A DNA stretch of 64,000 nt from Symbiodinium natans (GCA_905221605.1 CAJNDS010000624.1:679001-743000); one strand, 5' to 3'. Shown: positions 49,000 through 61,794, counted from the first letter of the stretch. The notes: a model not told the origin generated them from the sequence alone. Numbers and translations: made by a program.

Positions 49000-50690
49000 T
49001 CGTTGACTGCTGGGTGTCAGTCTCGTCAGGTCTGTGGTGAGTTTGGTCATGACTCGGCGAAGGAGACTTCAGAGAGCGACGCAGAAGATGCGGCAAATCC
49101 AGCTGCTCTGTCAAGGGTGCAAAGCAAGGAGGCAGAGGACGTGAAAGTCTCGCCACCCGGGTCGCCTGTGGCATCGGTGGTGCAAATTCAGAAGAGCCTT
49201 AGCAGCCTTGGCAAAGTGCCTGTGCAGATGCTACTGCGGCGCTATGGAACATGCTTGCAAAGATCGTCGTAGCAATCGGATTCAGAATGCATGGCAATCG
49301 TCCTAATTGTCGTCGTAAGAACCTCACCAAATGTTGTTTCTAGTTCCTCACCCTCACTTCTCCTCTCTCTGGAGGTATTAACTCGGTGTACAGACATGTA
49401 GTAATGTCGAAACGATTGAAGTGCCAAGCATGATTGGGGTCCAAGATACAAGATCACACAGTGGATGTTTAGCGGCTCGTGTGGACCAAGATTGAAGTTC
49501 GATCCGTCCTGGGATCCAAGATCCAGGGCCGCCGGATTGAGATTCAATCTGCTCAATCTGCTCAGTCCTGCGGTTGTGGTCAGTTGTGGTTCCACTCATT
49601 TATATTGAAAGCAGATGGTGTCGTGTCCTTGGAAAATAAACATGGTGGGTTGTGATGGCAAGCAGATCATGGGACAGCCTTGACAAATAGAAAAGGTGGG
49701 TTGTGAGGGCCTAGGAAGATGGTTTACGGTTTTATTTGGAGGGGGTACTGTTTGTTTCTGGGTTTGGTTTTTACCTCCCTTTCGCCAAGCAGTTTTCCAA
49801 ACTCCCCACTGAAGCGGCACAAAGCAGTAGAAACAATATAATATAAGTACGGTCACGCGTCATGTGAGTGGTGAGTAATTGCCGTCCAGTAGTCTTGCAA
49901 ATCGTCGCTCCGATCCCGGGTGGATGTCCCAAAAAATGCCAAGAACGAGTGCCCGTGACTTGGCCTTAGACGGCGGGAGGAGGAACGAGTGGCGACAGTG
50001 GGGATAAAGGGGGTTAAAGGGGGTAAAGGCAGGAGAGGTTATGGCGGAAGGACTGCGGAAGGCAGCGTAGCGCAGAGACTCAACCTAAACCGAAAGGGGG
50101 GGAGGGGACGTGGAGAAGAAAGATGGCGCACCCAGGGGATGGGAATCACAGTTGACGCTGCGGAACTATGTGAGCCTAGTCCTTGCGAATGTGGTGGGGT
50201 TACTTTGTCCACGTCGCACATCGTCTTCGCCGTCTCGGCTGTTTTCGTGTCGCCGTTATGGTCGTTGTCGGCTGCGGGTGCAGCAATATCAATAACCAGC
50301 CAAGAACATCGGAGCACATCGCTTCTGGTGCGGACACCGACGCTGGTGACTTCTTTGAGGGCCGCGCCGCGGCTCTGCAGCCGAAGTCAGACAAAGCAAA
50401 GCCAGAGAAAGAGCGACCTGCAAGGATCCAAGTTGCCTGGCAAGGTTTGGGATTGCCGGGATTGTGCAAGGCAAGAACGCATGGCTTAAAACAAAGTAGG
50501 TCCTAGGTAATTAGGCCACTGCAATGCCTGTCTTGAACACAATCCCAGGTCCAGAAGTACCCGACTTCTGGCAGCTTGTCTCCGTTGACACCTCCGCCGC
50601 CTCCGCCCCTGAGCATGGCCATGTCTCAGCATCATGATGGGTCGTGCTTGGGCTCTTCTAAAAGCAGTTTGTGGGGTTTGAGGCTTCTTA
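49000..50690. other. Probable intron or intergenic DNA, no gene recognised
   Basis: Short frames only. A Ser/Ala-rich plus frame near 49060-49270 (VQIQKSLSSLGKVPVQMLLRRYG) may be a further exon of the IQ-containing gene, but it has no clear motif. Confidence 0.35.
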
Positions 50691-51639
50691 GAATAGATGT
50701 CGGCTCGTGATTGGACGAGGTCGGCCTCGGGAACGGACCCGGCCCTCGTGGCCGCAGCCATCCGGATCCAAGCCGCGGAGCGCGGGCGGCAAGCCCGCAA
50801 GCGTGCAAGGAAGATGGCCGCGGAGTTCTTTGCGGCTGAACCTGCCGTGGCCATCCTTGCCCCCGCGCATTCGGCTTCTGTCGATGCAGCCTCCTCGGCG
50901 TTGGTCTTCCAAGCGCCGGAGGGCCCTGAGGAGTCCGAGGCAGGCTTCTTCACCGAGGACGGACCTGTCATGCTGAAGGGTGCTTGAGCGTCTAGCAAAG
51001 CTAAGCATGCAAAGTGCTGGCACAACGCCGCAGGCGTGAAATTCGGGTTGTCAAACTACTCCCAAACCCATACCGATCATACCAGGCGACGGCGGAACCC
51101 TCCGTGACGGATGATCTGTGACTTGGCCATTGCTTGCTGTTGACATGGCCTCAACTTGTCTAGTCATGTCGGATTTGTGTGGAGCCACACTATTGTTTTG
51201 CAGTTAAACAAATTCATGCTCACCTCGAGAAACAAGAGCTGCATCCGGAACCCAAAAAAAGAGCCCAGAAGTCATGGATGCTCCAACAGCAGAGGCCCCC
51301 GGCCAAAGAGCTCGGGGACATGGCGAAAGACAGAGACAAGGTCGGCCCGTTGCATGATGCAGTGGTGCTACTTCTTTCCACGGAAAAAAAACGTCCCGTG
51401 CTATTTCTTGGCTGCCGCACTTTTCTTAACAGCACCCGCTTAGTACGTGTTGACAATGGTGGTGTTGAGTTTTGGTCTTATGTGTACACTTTTCCGCGTT
51501 CCAGTGTTACGTCTGCAGTCAGTCGCATGTACTTCAACGAGTCGGATCAGGTCCTTAATCAGCGGAAAAAAGCAAGCTTGGAGTTCATCACCATTGGGAT
51601 CCATTGGGTATCTCAAACCCATCCCCCGGGTTGCTGGAT

Positions 51640-53852
51640 CAACTTGACCCCAGGTGGAAATCTTCGCTGCTGAGCCCGAGGCTTCCAAAGATGTTGCCTC
51701 CACACCCATGGATGCGCGACCCGACAGGATCGACTGGCAAAGCAAACGGTCATCAGTAAAATCCGGGCAGACCTGCAGCGCGCATGTGCTGTGCTGCCAT
51801 GGCAGGCTGGTTTTCCCTGAGCGCGTCGACCTCCAGCCGGCGGCGTTTCTGGACAAGTTCACATCCGGAGCAGCAGATGCCGTGGACAAGAAGGCCAGGC
51901 AATGCGCACCTTTAGACTGGTCACTCCGTCTTTCCGAGAGGCAGCTGCTGTCACTGTAAGCAACCACATTGGCAGCGCAACAGAGCCCTCAAACGAATTC
52001 AATGGCAAGTGATTCTGCCTGTTGCCACATTTCCCATGTATGCCATATCCGTGGGAGGAGCCTGCTCCTGATGCTGCCCAAGCCCTGCCTTCCGTGGCAA
52101 CGAACCCGCGACTTTGCAGAGGATAAAGGAGCGGCCTCTATGAATCCCGCTCAGGGTCGGCAGGGTTTTGAGAAGGGAGCCTTATGACTAAAACGAGAGT
52201 TTGCAGATATCTACTCGGGGTCGTTACTGGCACAGGCTGTGCAAACAGCGTTAGCGCAGGGCATGCCCCGAGCGCAGCCCTGTGCCTTCTCGGCCTCTTT
52301 GCGCCTTCTGATCTGCCATCCCAGGCTGGCTTTCTCGGAACGCTTTGACCTGCCGGAAGCATTCCTGGACAAGGTCACGCCCGCAGAAGATGCCGTGGGT
52401 CACAAGAAGGCAAGCCCATGCGCACCCTCAAACCGTGTTTGACCAGTCCTATTCAGTCCTCTGATTGCCAAGGTGAAGGAGGAACCCGCAGCTGGCCTGT
52501 TCGCTGCCACGCCTGAGGCTGCCAAAGCTGTGACCTCCGTGGCAGCGGACCCGCGGCTTGGCCAGAGCTCCCTGAGCGCTTGAGAGGTACGACTGCCTTA
52601 GCCGTACATTGCCGTGCCCTACATGAAGCGCCGCTGTTTTTTTTTCTCTACCGGAAGCCCCGAAAACCCGAATCCAAGGCTGGGGTTCGAGCACTTGGAG
52701 CTCCGGGAGCCCAAGGACAAGGCATGGGTTCAGTGGTTCTGCGTTCAGAGATGTTCTCAGAGATGTGTAGAGTTCAGAGTTCAGAGTTCAGGGTTCGGGC
52801 CTTTGTGTGCTTCTTCATGCATGGGAGCAAAAACACCAGAGCCGGGTAGCAGGTCTGTAGATTTGGTTCGTTATCGCGGTGCGGATGTTCATGGCAGGCA
52901 AAGCCGGTGCCTTCCAACGGTTATTTCGATGCTGCGACACCAGAGCCAACGAAGGGTATGCCTTCGACATCCTCGGATCCGCGGCTTGGCTACAGGGATG
53001 CGAGAGTTGGCTAAAGTTGCTACGGTTGATGAAGGATTCCTGTTGCTGGGCTCTGTGAAAGCCAGCAGAGTCCTCATGCTCGTGACCATGCACCCAAAGT
53101 CAGGGTGTCTAGCGGCAATGAGCCGAAGCCAGACTGCTGTTCAGAGTTTCAGTCCGACCTGGTTTTTGTTGATCCTTTCCTATTAGTGCCATAGCGTGTA
53201 AGGCTGGGATTCTCGGAGCGTCTGGAGCTCCAGCCACAGCGGGGCTTCCGGCTCCCTGCCAGAGAAAGAAAGCCCAAGGCAAAGGAGGAGAAAAGCAAAG
53301 ACAAGGATGGAGCTGGTGTGATTTTCTGTTGCGGGGCGGCGTGGTCTTCAAAAAGCATGTTGCGGTGAATTTTGACGCAGTGCCAGGTGAAGGCAGAGCC
53401 CGCTGTGGGTTTCCTTGGTGGGCCAGAGGCGACCAAAGCTGTTGCGTCGTCGTCGGATCCGTGGCCTGGCCAAAAGCACCAAATAAGATAAGCAGGAAGG
53501 TAAGATAGTAAGGCGTGCAGTGCTCTGTGGGGCATATAGGCCCCACATAGGCCCTAGGCTCTTGCACGAGGCTTGGACTTTCGGAGCGTTTGGAGCTGCA
53601 GCCGCAGCGCGGCTTCCGGCTCCCGAAGTCTGAGTCCCGAGAAAAGGAGGAGAAGGACAAAGACAAGGACAAGGAGAGGGTTCGTTTTGACATGCTTTCC
53701 CACACTTGTGCAGGCGACGGTGGCACACACGACAGCAACACTCTTGTCCGCAAAGGTCGATTGACCTACCTTCAATGGAGGACAAGAAGAAGAAAAAGAA
53801 GAAGAAGAAAGAGGAGTCTGAGCTGGACATTCTGGGCTTTTCGATTTACTGA
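51640..53852 (+). other. Repeated exon-like modules of an unknown host gene
   Basis: Two module types alternate on the plus strand. Type 1 (E-P-A-x-G-F-x-A-x-P-E-A-x-K-x-V-A-S) occurs at about 51655, 52485 and 53395. Type 2 (R-L-x-F-S-E-R-x-x-L-Q-P) occurs at about 51800, 52320, 52675, 53205 and 53570. Two type 2 copies share a following AFLDK(F/V)...DAV-x-KKA...CAP, and the last two share RGFRLP followed by a Lys/Glu-rich tail. A possible terminal exon at 53775-53852 encodes MED, a nine-Lys run and ESELDILGFSIY before a stop. This looks like a spliced gene grown by tandem duplication of exon pairs. The function is unknown. Confidence 0.45.
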
Positions 53853-55720
53853 GCCAGGCCTGAGGTGTTTACAAAAAACGCATGACAGGTTAGGACGAAG
53901 GAATTGCTCGTCTAGTTCAGTTCTTTCCGACAGGCTGTCATGGCTGCGACTTTGTGCTCCCGTGGCTGAAAGTTAATGGACTACTGCTGGCGTGCGCTCG
54001 CGAGCCAGTGTGCGGAGCTGCCAAAGAGGTGGCTTCACAAAGGGGGAAGCTTGCTCGGAAGGGAATCAGGTCAGACCGAGTTGAATGGGCGGCAAACTGG
54101 ACTGAGCCTTTGCAGGACTTAGGACTTCAGCAATCCTCACCAGAACATCTTGGAAACAAGCAAAAACAGTATGACGAGCATCGGAATGAAGAACATACTC
54201 CATTGGAAGATGACAGCCTTTTCGAAGCTTTTCTTGTTCTCTCACAGCATACCATTTCCGAGCTTGTGTTTTGTAAGCATAAGATACAAAAGGCTAGGGG
54301 CGTGCGAAAGGTCAATGGGTTTGTAGCCGGGCTTCCTCTCCTTAGCATACCCATGCTCCAACCAAGCAGGGCGGAAGCCGATGGGAACTGCAGCAACCAT
54401 TGGGCCAGTATCTAAGACTCTAAGGCTCTAAGAGCTTCTGAGAGCTTCCAACCTTTTAGTAATGTTTTTTCTTCGTGCTGCGGCTCAAGCGCCTGATAGG
54501 CGCAGCACCTTACCAACCTTACAGTTGACCATTCTTGAACCGTCAGTCAACGACCATGAGCTCCAAAACAGAGCGCTTTCCAGATTGAGCTCATCCACAA
54601 CAGGGAAGGACTAACTCGAGACCCCACAGACCTCGGACCACAGCTGCTCACAGCTCTCTCTTCGAACTCGAAGCCCTGACGTGATGAAGTTGCATGGGAC
54701 CGCATCGCTGGCTCTGCTCCTTCTGTCTGCTGCCCGGGAGGCCACATGTGTGTGTGTGTGTGTGATTCTTTTGTGAGTGTACCTAAGTCAAAATGGTAGC
54801 CAGGTAGCTCAGCTATCCCTGAAGTCTGAGCTTTGAACTGGACAGAAGCAGCTGCATCCCACACGTAGCCATAAGTTGGGCGCCGAGGAGCCTCTCTGCA
54901 AGTCTGAACTGGTCTCAGCGGGACAGCTGCTGCAAACCGCCAAGCACTTCGAAAGTGCATCCAGGCCAGGCTTGGTGAAGATGGTGTTCGTTCAATGTTC
55001 ATAATGAGAAAAACATAAATGAAGGTACTCGCACTCGCAAGCCTTAGAACGGCCCAGCTGCTCATCCTGAGCGTCATAGAGCAAGGCTGGACTTCATGCT
55101 AACTTCAGCTCAGAATCGATCTCAAGCTAGCGGCATTTGGCTAGGGATGTTGAAGCCCGCACGGCGTGCCAACAAAGAGCTTCGGCCCACCTGTGACCAG
55201 TGTGAACACAGACTGGAGCAGCAATTTGAAGACCGCGACCCAGTCTCGTTGACTGCACGTCAAATCAGTGCAACAATCGCTGTCCGCGGCTTTTCATGGC
55301 GGATGCACATCAGGCGGTGCAAGACATCACGCGCATGTCTCAAGATCCGCAAGTCATCACGAGGTTCCATCCGACGCGCCCTTTGTCACCCGAACTGAAA
55401 GGACCGACGATCACGTCCTGATGTCAATTGCACTCAGGTCGGAACAGGCCAACGAGCTCCACTCGGCCCTGCTCAAATTGTCGGGGAACGCTTGCACTCA
55501 GGTTGTGGGGATGTCACATCGCCAGGAACGGCTCAGTCGCTCCAAAGCTTGCCAAGTACCTTTAGACGGGAGCACTGCCGAGCTCCACGATGGATGGACC
55601 AGAGACCACGTCCATGCAGGTGGGTCTCTCACTGCCACTCCTCCCAGCATCCAAGCTGACGGCTGCCATGCCGCTGTGCCACCACTGCAATCCTTGCATG
55701 CCTTGGACCAGCAACACATC
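53853..55720. other. Host DNA, no gene recognised; contains a short TG microsatellite
   Basis: (TG)9 lies at 54747-54764. Frames at 53954-54415 and 55096-55398 (plus) and 54547-55077 (minus) have no recognised motif. Confidence 0.4.
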
Positions 55721-55724
55721 CTTA

Positions 55725-56275
55725 GAGCCAAGCTTGTAAACAGTGGCAACACATGCTACACCAATGCTCTCATACTTGCCTTTTTGTGGCTTGCACATCG
55801 CACCTCGCAACCTTCGATGCCCTTCAGGATTGACGAAGACCTTGTACTCGGCCTTAAGGAAAGCCACTGAATATCTGGCAGCTCATGGTGTGGCGGCAGC
55901 TCATGGCCCGGTTGGCAGCGACCAAACAGGCAACACGACGTGGCGGAGCTCATCACGTTCCTTCAGGACAAGGCATTTGCAGATTTGCACGAGGGTCACT
56001 GGCAGCGTCGCCTCATTGTCCATGGGCAAACCCGCGTCGAGGATGCTGGCAGCTCGATGCCGCTTCTTTTGCCAGTGCCCCTTACTACTGCTCACTGCAC
56101 ACCGCAGACACTTCTTGACATAATTAGGGTCTTGAGTCTTGGAGAGAAGTGTCCATCTGTCAGTGTGCTGGCACCGACCTCAGTCCATGCTTCAAAAAGG
56201 AGACCTCCGGGCGCATCTGGGCGGACTTCTCTTGTGGAGTTGTTCTCAATGAGCTCGTGTCTTCAACCATAGTCT
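55725..56275 (+). pseudogene. Ubiquitin-specific-protease-like fragment, frameshifted
   Basis: The frame from 55268 to 55870 ends with AKLVNSGNTCYTNALILAFLW, the Cys box of peptidase C19 enzymes, with the catalytic Cys codon at 55754. It stops shortly after. In another frame, from about 55925, QHDVAELITFLQ matches the conserved Q-x-D-x-x-E-F/L segment that follows the Cys box in this family. A His box was not found. The gene is therefore broken or spliced with exons I cannot place. Proteins of this type remove ubiquitin; dinoflagellates have many divergent copies. Confidence 0.55.
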
Positions 56276-57514
56276 AGAACCCGGACGCAAGAAATCACAG
56301 CTAGGTGTAGACAATCCAGTGACAGCATGCGTAATGCCGCCCTAGCAGAAAGTGAGGTCCCAACCTTCTTGGCCACGACGATGCAGCTAGAGTTATGCGG
56401 GGTGTAGGAGAGCAAACGCACCCTTAGTGAAACAACAACTCTTGTGTTTCCTCCGTGTCCTGAAACAGAGTACAGACCCCAAACGAGACACAACAAGAAA
56501 CACAGCTAGGCGCCTAGAATACGGGCAGGATGCCAAGATCACATGGGGCTCTGATAGAAAAAGTGTATACCAAGCTGTTACTGTGTACCGCTATAGCACG
56601 GAAGGGCAGGATTCAACTAGCCCAAGACATGTTGATTCTTCTTTAGTACCATCTCTAAGAGGCCAAGGGGATTTGCACTCACATATGTGTGTATATAGCA
56701 CATATCGAAAATAGAAGTTGTCGAATCAACATATAGAGGAACTAATGAACGTACAGAGGCAAGCGTCGTTTCTATTGAGAACAAAGGGTGTTCCCATTGC
56801 AATCAAGGATGAAAAGAGGTTTCCCTGTCGAAATACAAGGGGCAACTCGAGGATTTTCTACTAGCAAAGACAAAGGGAACCGAAGCGAAACACACATGGG
56901 CAACAAAACGACCCAATTAAGAAGAAGGACCGCCAATAACATCCCAAGCTTTGCACGGCTGCAGTGTGGCGCGACATGTCTAGCAAAACTGCCTGAAGAA
57001 ATAGGCTGCGCAAACAGGGCGGGTGGCGGCAGATGGTATCCCTATCGTGTCCCTGCTCGTAAATTCTGGCAAAACAGTCAGGGAGCACACTTTGAAGGCT
57101 CCGAAAGATAGACCTCAGTGGAAAGAAAGCCTTCGAATGGTTCAGCTTCCTCTGCGAGGTCATGGCGGGAAGCTTCACCAATCTTTGAGTATGATGCGGC
57201 AGCCATGTGCCTGGGCAAGCTTCAAGAAGTAGGCTACCCGCTGGTGGCATCCGAACTTCTGATTGTACAATGGCCACACGACTTCGTCTACGCAAGTCGG
57301 CACCCCTACTGCCTTATCTGGCCCTTTGTCATGAAGCGAAAGCTTGGATCGAAAGCTCGTGGCTCTGAGCTATGGCACTAGGTATACTTGAATGTAACAT
57401 ATATGCATGTATGTATGTATGATATACATGTTGTTCTGTAGGTCGCATTCCGACGGTTATGGGGTCTAGTGCTGTGATATGACGGAGCGATCCCGGAATA
57501 GGTCCAAGTTGTGA

Positions 57515-57523
<9 letters not shown>
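56276..57523. other. Host DNA, no gene recognised
   Basis: A plus frame at 57118-57381 (EYDAAAMCLGKLQEVGYPLVASELLIVQWPHDFVYASRHP) reads like an exon but has no recognised domain. The rest is unremarkable. Confidence 0.35.

Positions 57524-57569
<46 letters not shown>
57524..57569 (+). repeat. GA dinucleotide microsatellite
   Basis: (GA)n of about 23 units, followed by an A-rich run. Confidence 0.95.
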
Positions 57570-57572
<3 letters not shown>

Positions 57573-60500
57573 AAAAAACAAGCTTAAAGTTTAGGGATCT
57601 TGTAAAGGCCTTAGGCGTGCCTTTTCAAACCTTCTCGAAGGGGCTAGCTTGGCCAGAGAAGCAGCGCTTGCCAGGGCTAAAGAGAAAGCTTAGGAAACCA
57701 ACGCCGACCCCACGGAGCGCTCGCATCGCTTGCGTCCTTAAGAGCCTACAAGTCATTCGGGCGTTCCAGGCTCTCCCTATGGTGCTCAAGCCTCGAAGCA
57801 AAGCCGGGTCGTGTTGCGATTGCTGGAGCAAAGGTGGGGCTTCGACAACTCGACGGGGCAATGGCGCCTGATGAAGCACGGCTTGGAATGCATCCTCTGC
57901 CCTGCGGCTGCAAGCCCGATTCCGATGGGAAGTTCACAGTGCACAGAGTTCGGGCAGCTTCCCTCTTGTCTGGCTTCTTGGCCCCTTTGTGGTCGACTCA
58001 GCCACTCAGCCGATTGCCTTTTGCTTTAACCTTTAGCCGCTGGCACTTGAGGGTTCCCGGCGAGCTCCCATGCCAACGCCTCGACGCCGCCACCAAGCAA
58101 GGCTAGCACACGGCATGGCATGGGCGCATGGGCCTCCCCCCGTAGGTTGGATCTTGGATGCGGAGTCGAGTTTTTTGGTGCGACGATGTGGCTGTCATGC
58201 GTTGGAGCTTTTGCTTCCTGTTGCACTCTCGGATCTGTGCTTCGGAATATCTAAATGCAGTCCGGCAGTGAACAGTCAGTGGATCAGTGATCCGTGTTGC
58301 CCAATAAAGCCCAGGCCTAAATTGTGTTAACTTCTAGTGTAGGCCTTGGGCTACCGAAGCAGACAGGAGTCGGGCTTTTCCTTGAACCGCTGCCCTGGTG
58401 TGTGGGCGCCCCGCCTCCTGGTCTAAACTGGTTACTCGGGTTGTCTTTTGGGGCTTGCCGCAGCAGCTTGCAGCGTCTCGTGGGGATTGTGTTGAATTGA
58501 AATGTGGCATCCGATGAGACACATGTTCCGGAATCGTGCGAAATGTCGCCTGCACAGAGTTTCTGGAATGCCAAAAGGGTCCTGGGTCGAGGGTTTGCAG
58601 CTTGCATTGCTTTTGGGTCTTTGAGAGAGGCCTCAAGACCCTGAGTCCGAGAGCCTGAGCCGCGAAGCCTTTACCCGTCCTCAGTTTCAAGGCCTCCGAC
58701 CACAAGCCAAAGTTGCAAGTACCCTAGGTCAAAACCCTCTCAAGAAAAAGCAACCTCCCGAAACCCGAAGCTTTAGGCGAAAACCCGAAGGCCATGGTGC
58801 ACAAAGGTTTCACAGCTGAGAACTCGCGGAAGTCCCTTTCCTCCCCTTCACTCAGCCGCTTCCTTCCCCCCTTCATCCTAGCCCTCCCTTCCCCCCTTCC
58901 CTCCCATCCTTTCTCGGAGCTTCGTGCAGTAAATATGCTTTGGACTTCTGAGCGCCCTCCTGGGATCAGCGAGGGCGCCGGTGGCGAGTTGACCTGGCGA
59001 TTCCAGCAACGCCGCTGACCGCGGATGAGCAGCTGGGCACAACTTACAAGCACACCCGAGAGAGGCTTGTGGTGTGTCTAGTTTGAGCAGGACGGAGCTC
59101 CACACTTGGCAAGGGATTTCAAGCATGTTCGCATCATGCTGCGCTCTTGAGGAAACTTCCTTTCCACGGCAAACAGCCGCTAGTGTCAGCCCCTGCACAT
59201 CACTGCTTTTCGCATCAGACACAGGGATAGGTTCCGACATGGGCTTGGTACAAGATAAGTCATGGGCCTGACAAGGCACCGCAGTTCTGTGCTGTTGGTG
59301 GAGGAGGTAATGCAAGAGGCAGCTTTGGGAGACTGCTTCCACTTTCAAACCGCCGCTCTCGCCCAGGAAGCGACTCCATCCAGGTGCTGCGTTTTGCTTC
59401 CTCCTTTTTTTCTCGCAATGTTTTCTCGGGTTTTATTGTTATCAGGGTGCAGGGACGGTGGGGAAGGCCATGTTGTTGTGGGTGCAAAGCAGGATTTCTC
59501 GCTTTTGTGGTTGGGGGTCGCGCGTTTTGTTCGCCCCTGTTTTGTTTGCGGAGTGAGGAGTGAGTCTTTGCACGTGTCCGCAACATCTTGCAAGTGTCAT
59601 GTCCCATGGTGGTTAGTTGAATGTCGCATGTTGGTGTCCCCGCTGCCGAAAGGGGACACAATTGTCAGAGATCGGGCATGTCGCAGGCGAAATCCTCCTT
59701 ACCGTCCTTTGCTCCTTTTGCAACCTTGCTTTGGGGCTGTTTTGTGATTGTTGTGGCTGCCTTTGGACTGGGAACCCGTGCTCTTTTTGCTGTGGATGCT
59801 TTTTCTCCGGTAAAAGGGTGGGGGCCCGGTGAGAGCGAGCTGGCCTGCGCCTGAGCAGAACAAAAGGCGCACACCCGCAGCAAGAAGTTCAAACTTCCGA
59901 AGTCTACTCCCCAGGAATCTCTGAGGGCCTTTTGAGGGATACAGTGCTCGGCCGGATCTCTTCAGAAGGGCGCTCTGCGGATTCTCTGGTGGGCACCCCA
60001 AAAAAATATTCGGCGGGACTTTCTGCAGGATTCTGTATGAGCAGGGTTCTTTCTAGGGTTGGGTGCTCAGGGATGTTTGACTACAAAATATCTAACGACC
60101 TCACGCGGAGGGCGGAGAGAAAGCAAACATTGACGATCATCCCCATCGTGCAGTTGCCCGACGTGTGAGCCATCCTGTTTCGGACGGTACGTATGGATAC
60201 TATTCTTTAGGTTGCGGGATTCTTTGGGGGTGGTGGGTACACCGGGGATGCTCCGCAGGTTTTCTGGGGGTGGATGGGTGCGGTGGGAGTGGGCACGCCA
60301 AGGAAAATCGGTGCGGCTTTGTGTGAGCTTGTGAAAAGAGGGAAGAAGAAGAGGCAAGAGGGGCATCGAATGTTCACGGTTTAGTTCGAAGTGTAGCGAC
60401 TCGACCCAGTCTTAATTCTGCAAGTGCCAATTCGCGAAGCTGGGAAGTCAAAGAGCTGAGAAGCAGAGAAGCCAAGCCGAGAAAACAAGAAGCCAGCAAC

Positions 60501-60981
60501 ATCCAGCAACCTTCAGCAACCTTCGCACAAGCCTGAAAGCAAGCCAAAAGTCGAGAAGCCACCACAGCCAAGAGGTTACAGAGCCAAAACCGAGAAACCA
60601 CGAGCCAATTGTAAGGCCTTTTCTGAAGGTGCTGTCTGAGCTTCTGGTAGGTGGTATTTCATACTTCCCGCTTCCTTACACTTACTTAGGTTGCGAGTGC
60701 AACTCAGGAAGGGGAGCTGCGGGGCGCATGTGCGTGTGCGAGATGAATGAACGCGTGTCTGAATGGGGCGACTGTCTGTCCGAAGGCACCAACCCGGCCA
60801 TCATTGAGCTGCCTTCAACACTGCAGCACCGTTTTCCACGTGGGCAGTGGCTGGTGCCTTGCCGGAGATTCCAGGCTCATGTGGCTCTTGCGTGATACTT
60901 CCGAGCAGTTTGCCTTCCGACATTGACTCGTGAGCACGCCAATGTGCCCAAGCAGACCTTGAAAAGTAGAATGCTCAAACC
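57570..60981. other. Host DNA with degenerate dispersed repeats, no gene recognised
   Basis: Between about 59900 and 60290 words such as GGATTCTCTGGTGGGCAC, CAGGGATG and TTTTCTGGGGGTGG recur; the same words appear at 63010-63150 and near 26310-26370. They look like an old dispersed repeat family. A region at 60430-60590 is built of AGAAGCCAAGCC-like words. No open frame here has a recognised domain. Confidence 0.4.
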
Positions 60982-61794
60982 ATGAAGAAGTTGTTGTCCT
61001 CTAGAGTATCCCAAGTCGCAAAACCCATAGACTGTTTTGGCTCCAGTGTTTTGAGAGAGCGGCACGACTTCAAAGGTTTGCAGCGGTGCCCGGGGTGCAG
61101 GATGTCACTTGTCCAGTTGCCCTTCTTTGATGGGTCGGCGTTCCTGGTAAATCGGAGAACCTTTTTGGACGTCGACGTAGATGTCCAAAGCAGTGATGTG
61201 CAGGCAAGTGGCCGTGCATGCAGCACACCTCCTTGGACGAGGTACGTCGACAGTTGTGACGTTGAAGAGGATGCCAAGCCAGTCAGTCGTATTCTTACCG
61301 GCAGTACCACCGTGAGCACGGAGGATTGCAACCTCGAATGCGGTTTTGGTCGCCTAACGACCCAGACTTCGCTCAGCGCATCGGATAGATTGCAGATGGA
61401 GGTGCGAGACCCGCCAGCCTCGGCATCTGACAACATTGAGGAGTCAGACTTGGAAGACCTCCAGACCGTCATGATCAAGAACATCCCGTGTCGGTGCAGC
61501 ACAGGTGAAGTGCTTCGTGCTGTTGACTCCTTGGGTTTTGCTGGGAGCTATGACTTCTTTTACCTGCCTATGAATCGGCGACACAAGCAAGGCAAAGGCT
61601 ACGCTTTCATCAATTTTATTGAAACCGGCACGGCCGCCTGTTTCAAAGATGCCATCCGGGGCTACCGCTTCCCAGGTCGCGAGAGCACCAAGCAAGTCGA
61701 GATTGCTGCTGCGCAGTTGCAGGGCCGAGCAGAAATGGAAGCCTACTTCAGCCGCACGCAAATTGTTCACAGGAGCTTTCGGCCACTGATGTGA
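60982..61794 (+). CDS. Mei2-like RNA-recognition-motif protein, 270 aa
   Basis: One uninterrupted frame from ATG 60982 to TGA 61792-61794. The C-terminal 110 residues are a Mei2-type C-terminal RRM: RNP2 at 163-169 (VMIKNIP), RCSTGEVLRAVDSLGFAGSYDFFYLPMNRRHKQ, RNP1 at 204-213 (GKGYAFINF), then the family's typical extension ETGTAACFKDAIRGYRFPG...KQVEIAAAQLQGRAE. The N-terminal 155 residues are low in conserved features, with one Cys-x2-Cys (RCPGCR) and an acidic stretch just before the RRM. Mei2-like proteins bind RNA and regulate meiosis or differentiation in fungi and plants. The family is greatly expanded in dinoflagellates, where its roles are unclear. It may be a single-exon gene; no spliced-leader relic was seen upstream. 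Confidence 0.85.
   Translation: MKKLLSSRVSQVAKPIDCFGSSVLRERHDFKGLQRCPGCRMSLVQLPFFDGSAFLVNRRTFLDVDVDVQSSDVQASGRACSTPPWTRYVDSCDVEEDAKPVSRILTGSTTVSTEDCNLECGFGRLTTQTSLSASDRLQMEVRDPPASASDNIEESDLEDLQTVMIKNIPCRCSTGEVLRAVDSLGFAGSYDFFYLPMNRRHKQGKGYAFINFIETGTAACFKDAIRGYRFPGRESTKQVEIAAAQLQGRAEMEAYFSRTQIVHRSFRPLM

Larger units (their letters stand above)
48240..51000 (+). other. Series of IQ-motif exons of an unknown host gene
   Basis: Four plus-strand stretches encode calmodulin-type IQ motifs: AAARRIQARLPGKD (48275-48316), AAATKIQAASRDRQAEE (48640-48690), SIQAIQRGRQARRGLAAQFAA (48839-48901) and AAIRIQAAERGRQARKRARK (50752-50811); a weaker ARIQVAWQGLG lies near 50425. Each is flanked by sequence with stops and by AG and GT dinucleotides that could be splice sites (for example CTAG before the second and AAAGAT-GT after the first). 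The last is part of an open frame ending at 50987 (MSARDWTRSASG...MLKGA). They fit tandemly duplicated exons of one calmodulin-binding gene. Whether the gene is active cannot be told. Confidence 0.5.

Noticed and set aside
49989-50489. 166-aa plus-strand frame
   Set aside because: It is Arg/Gly-rich in its first part with no domain, and it overlaps frames on both strands; not supportable as a gene.
60890-60982. Spliced-leader relic upstream of the Mei2-like gene
   Set aside because: Only a few bases resemble the leader end (GCTCAA); not above chance.
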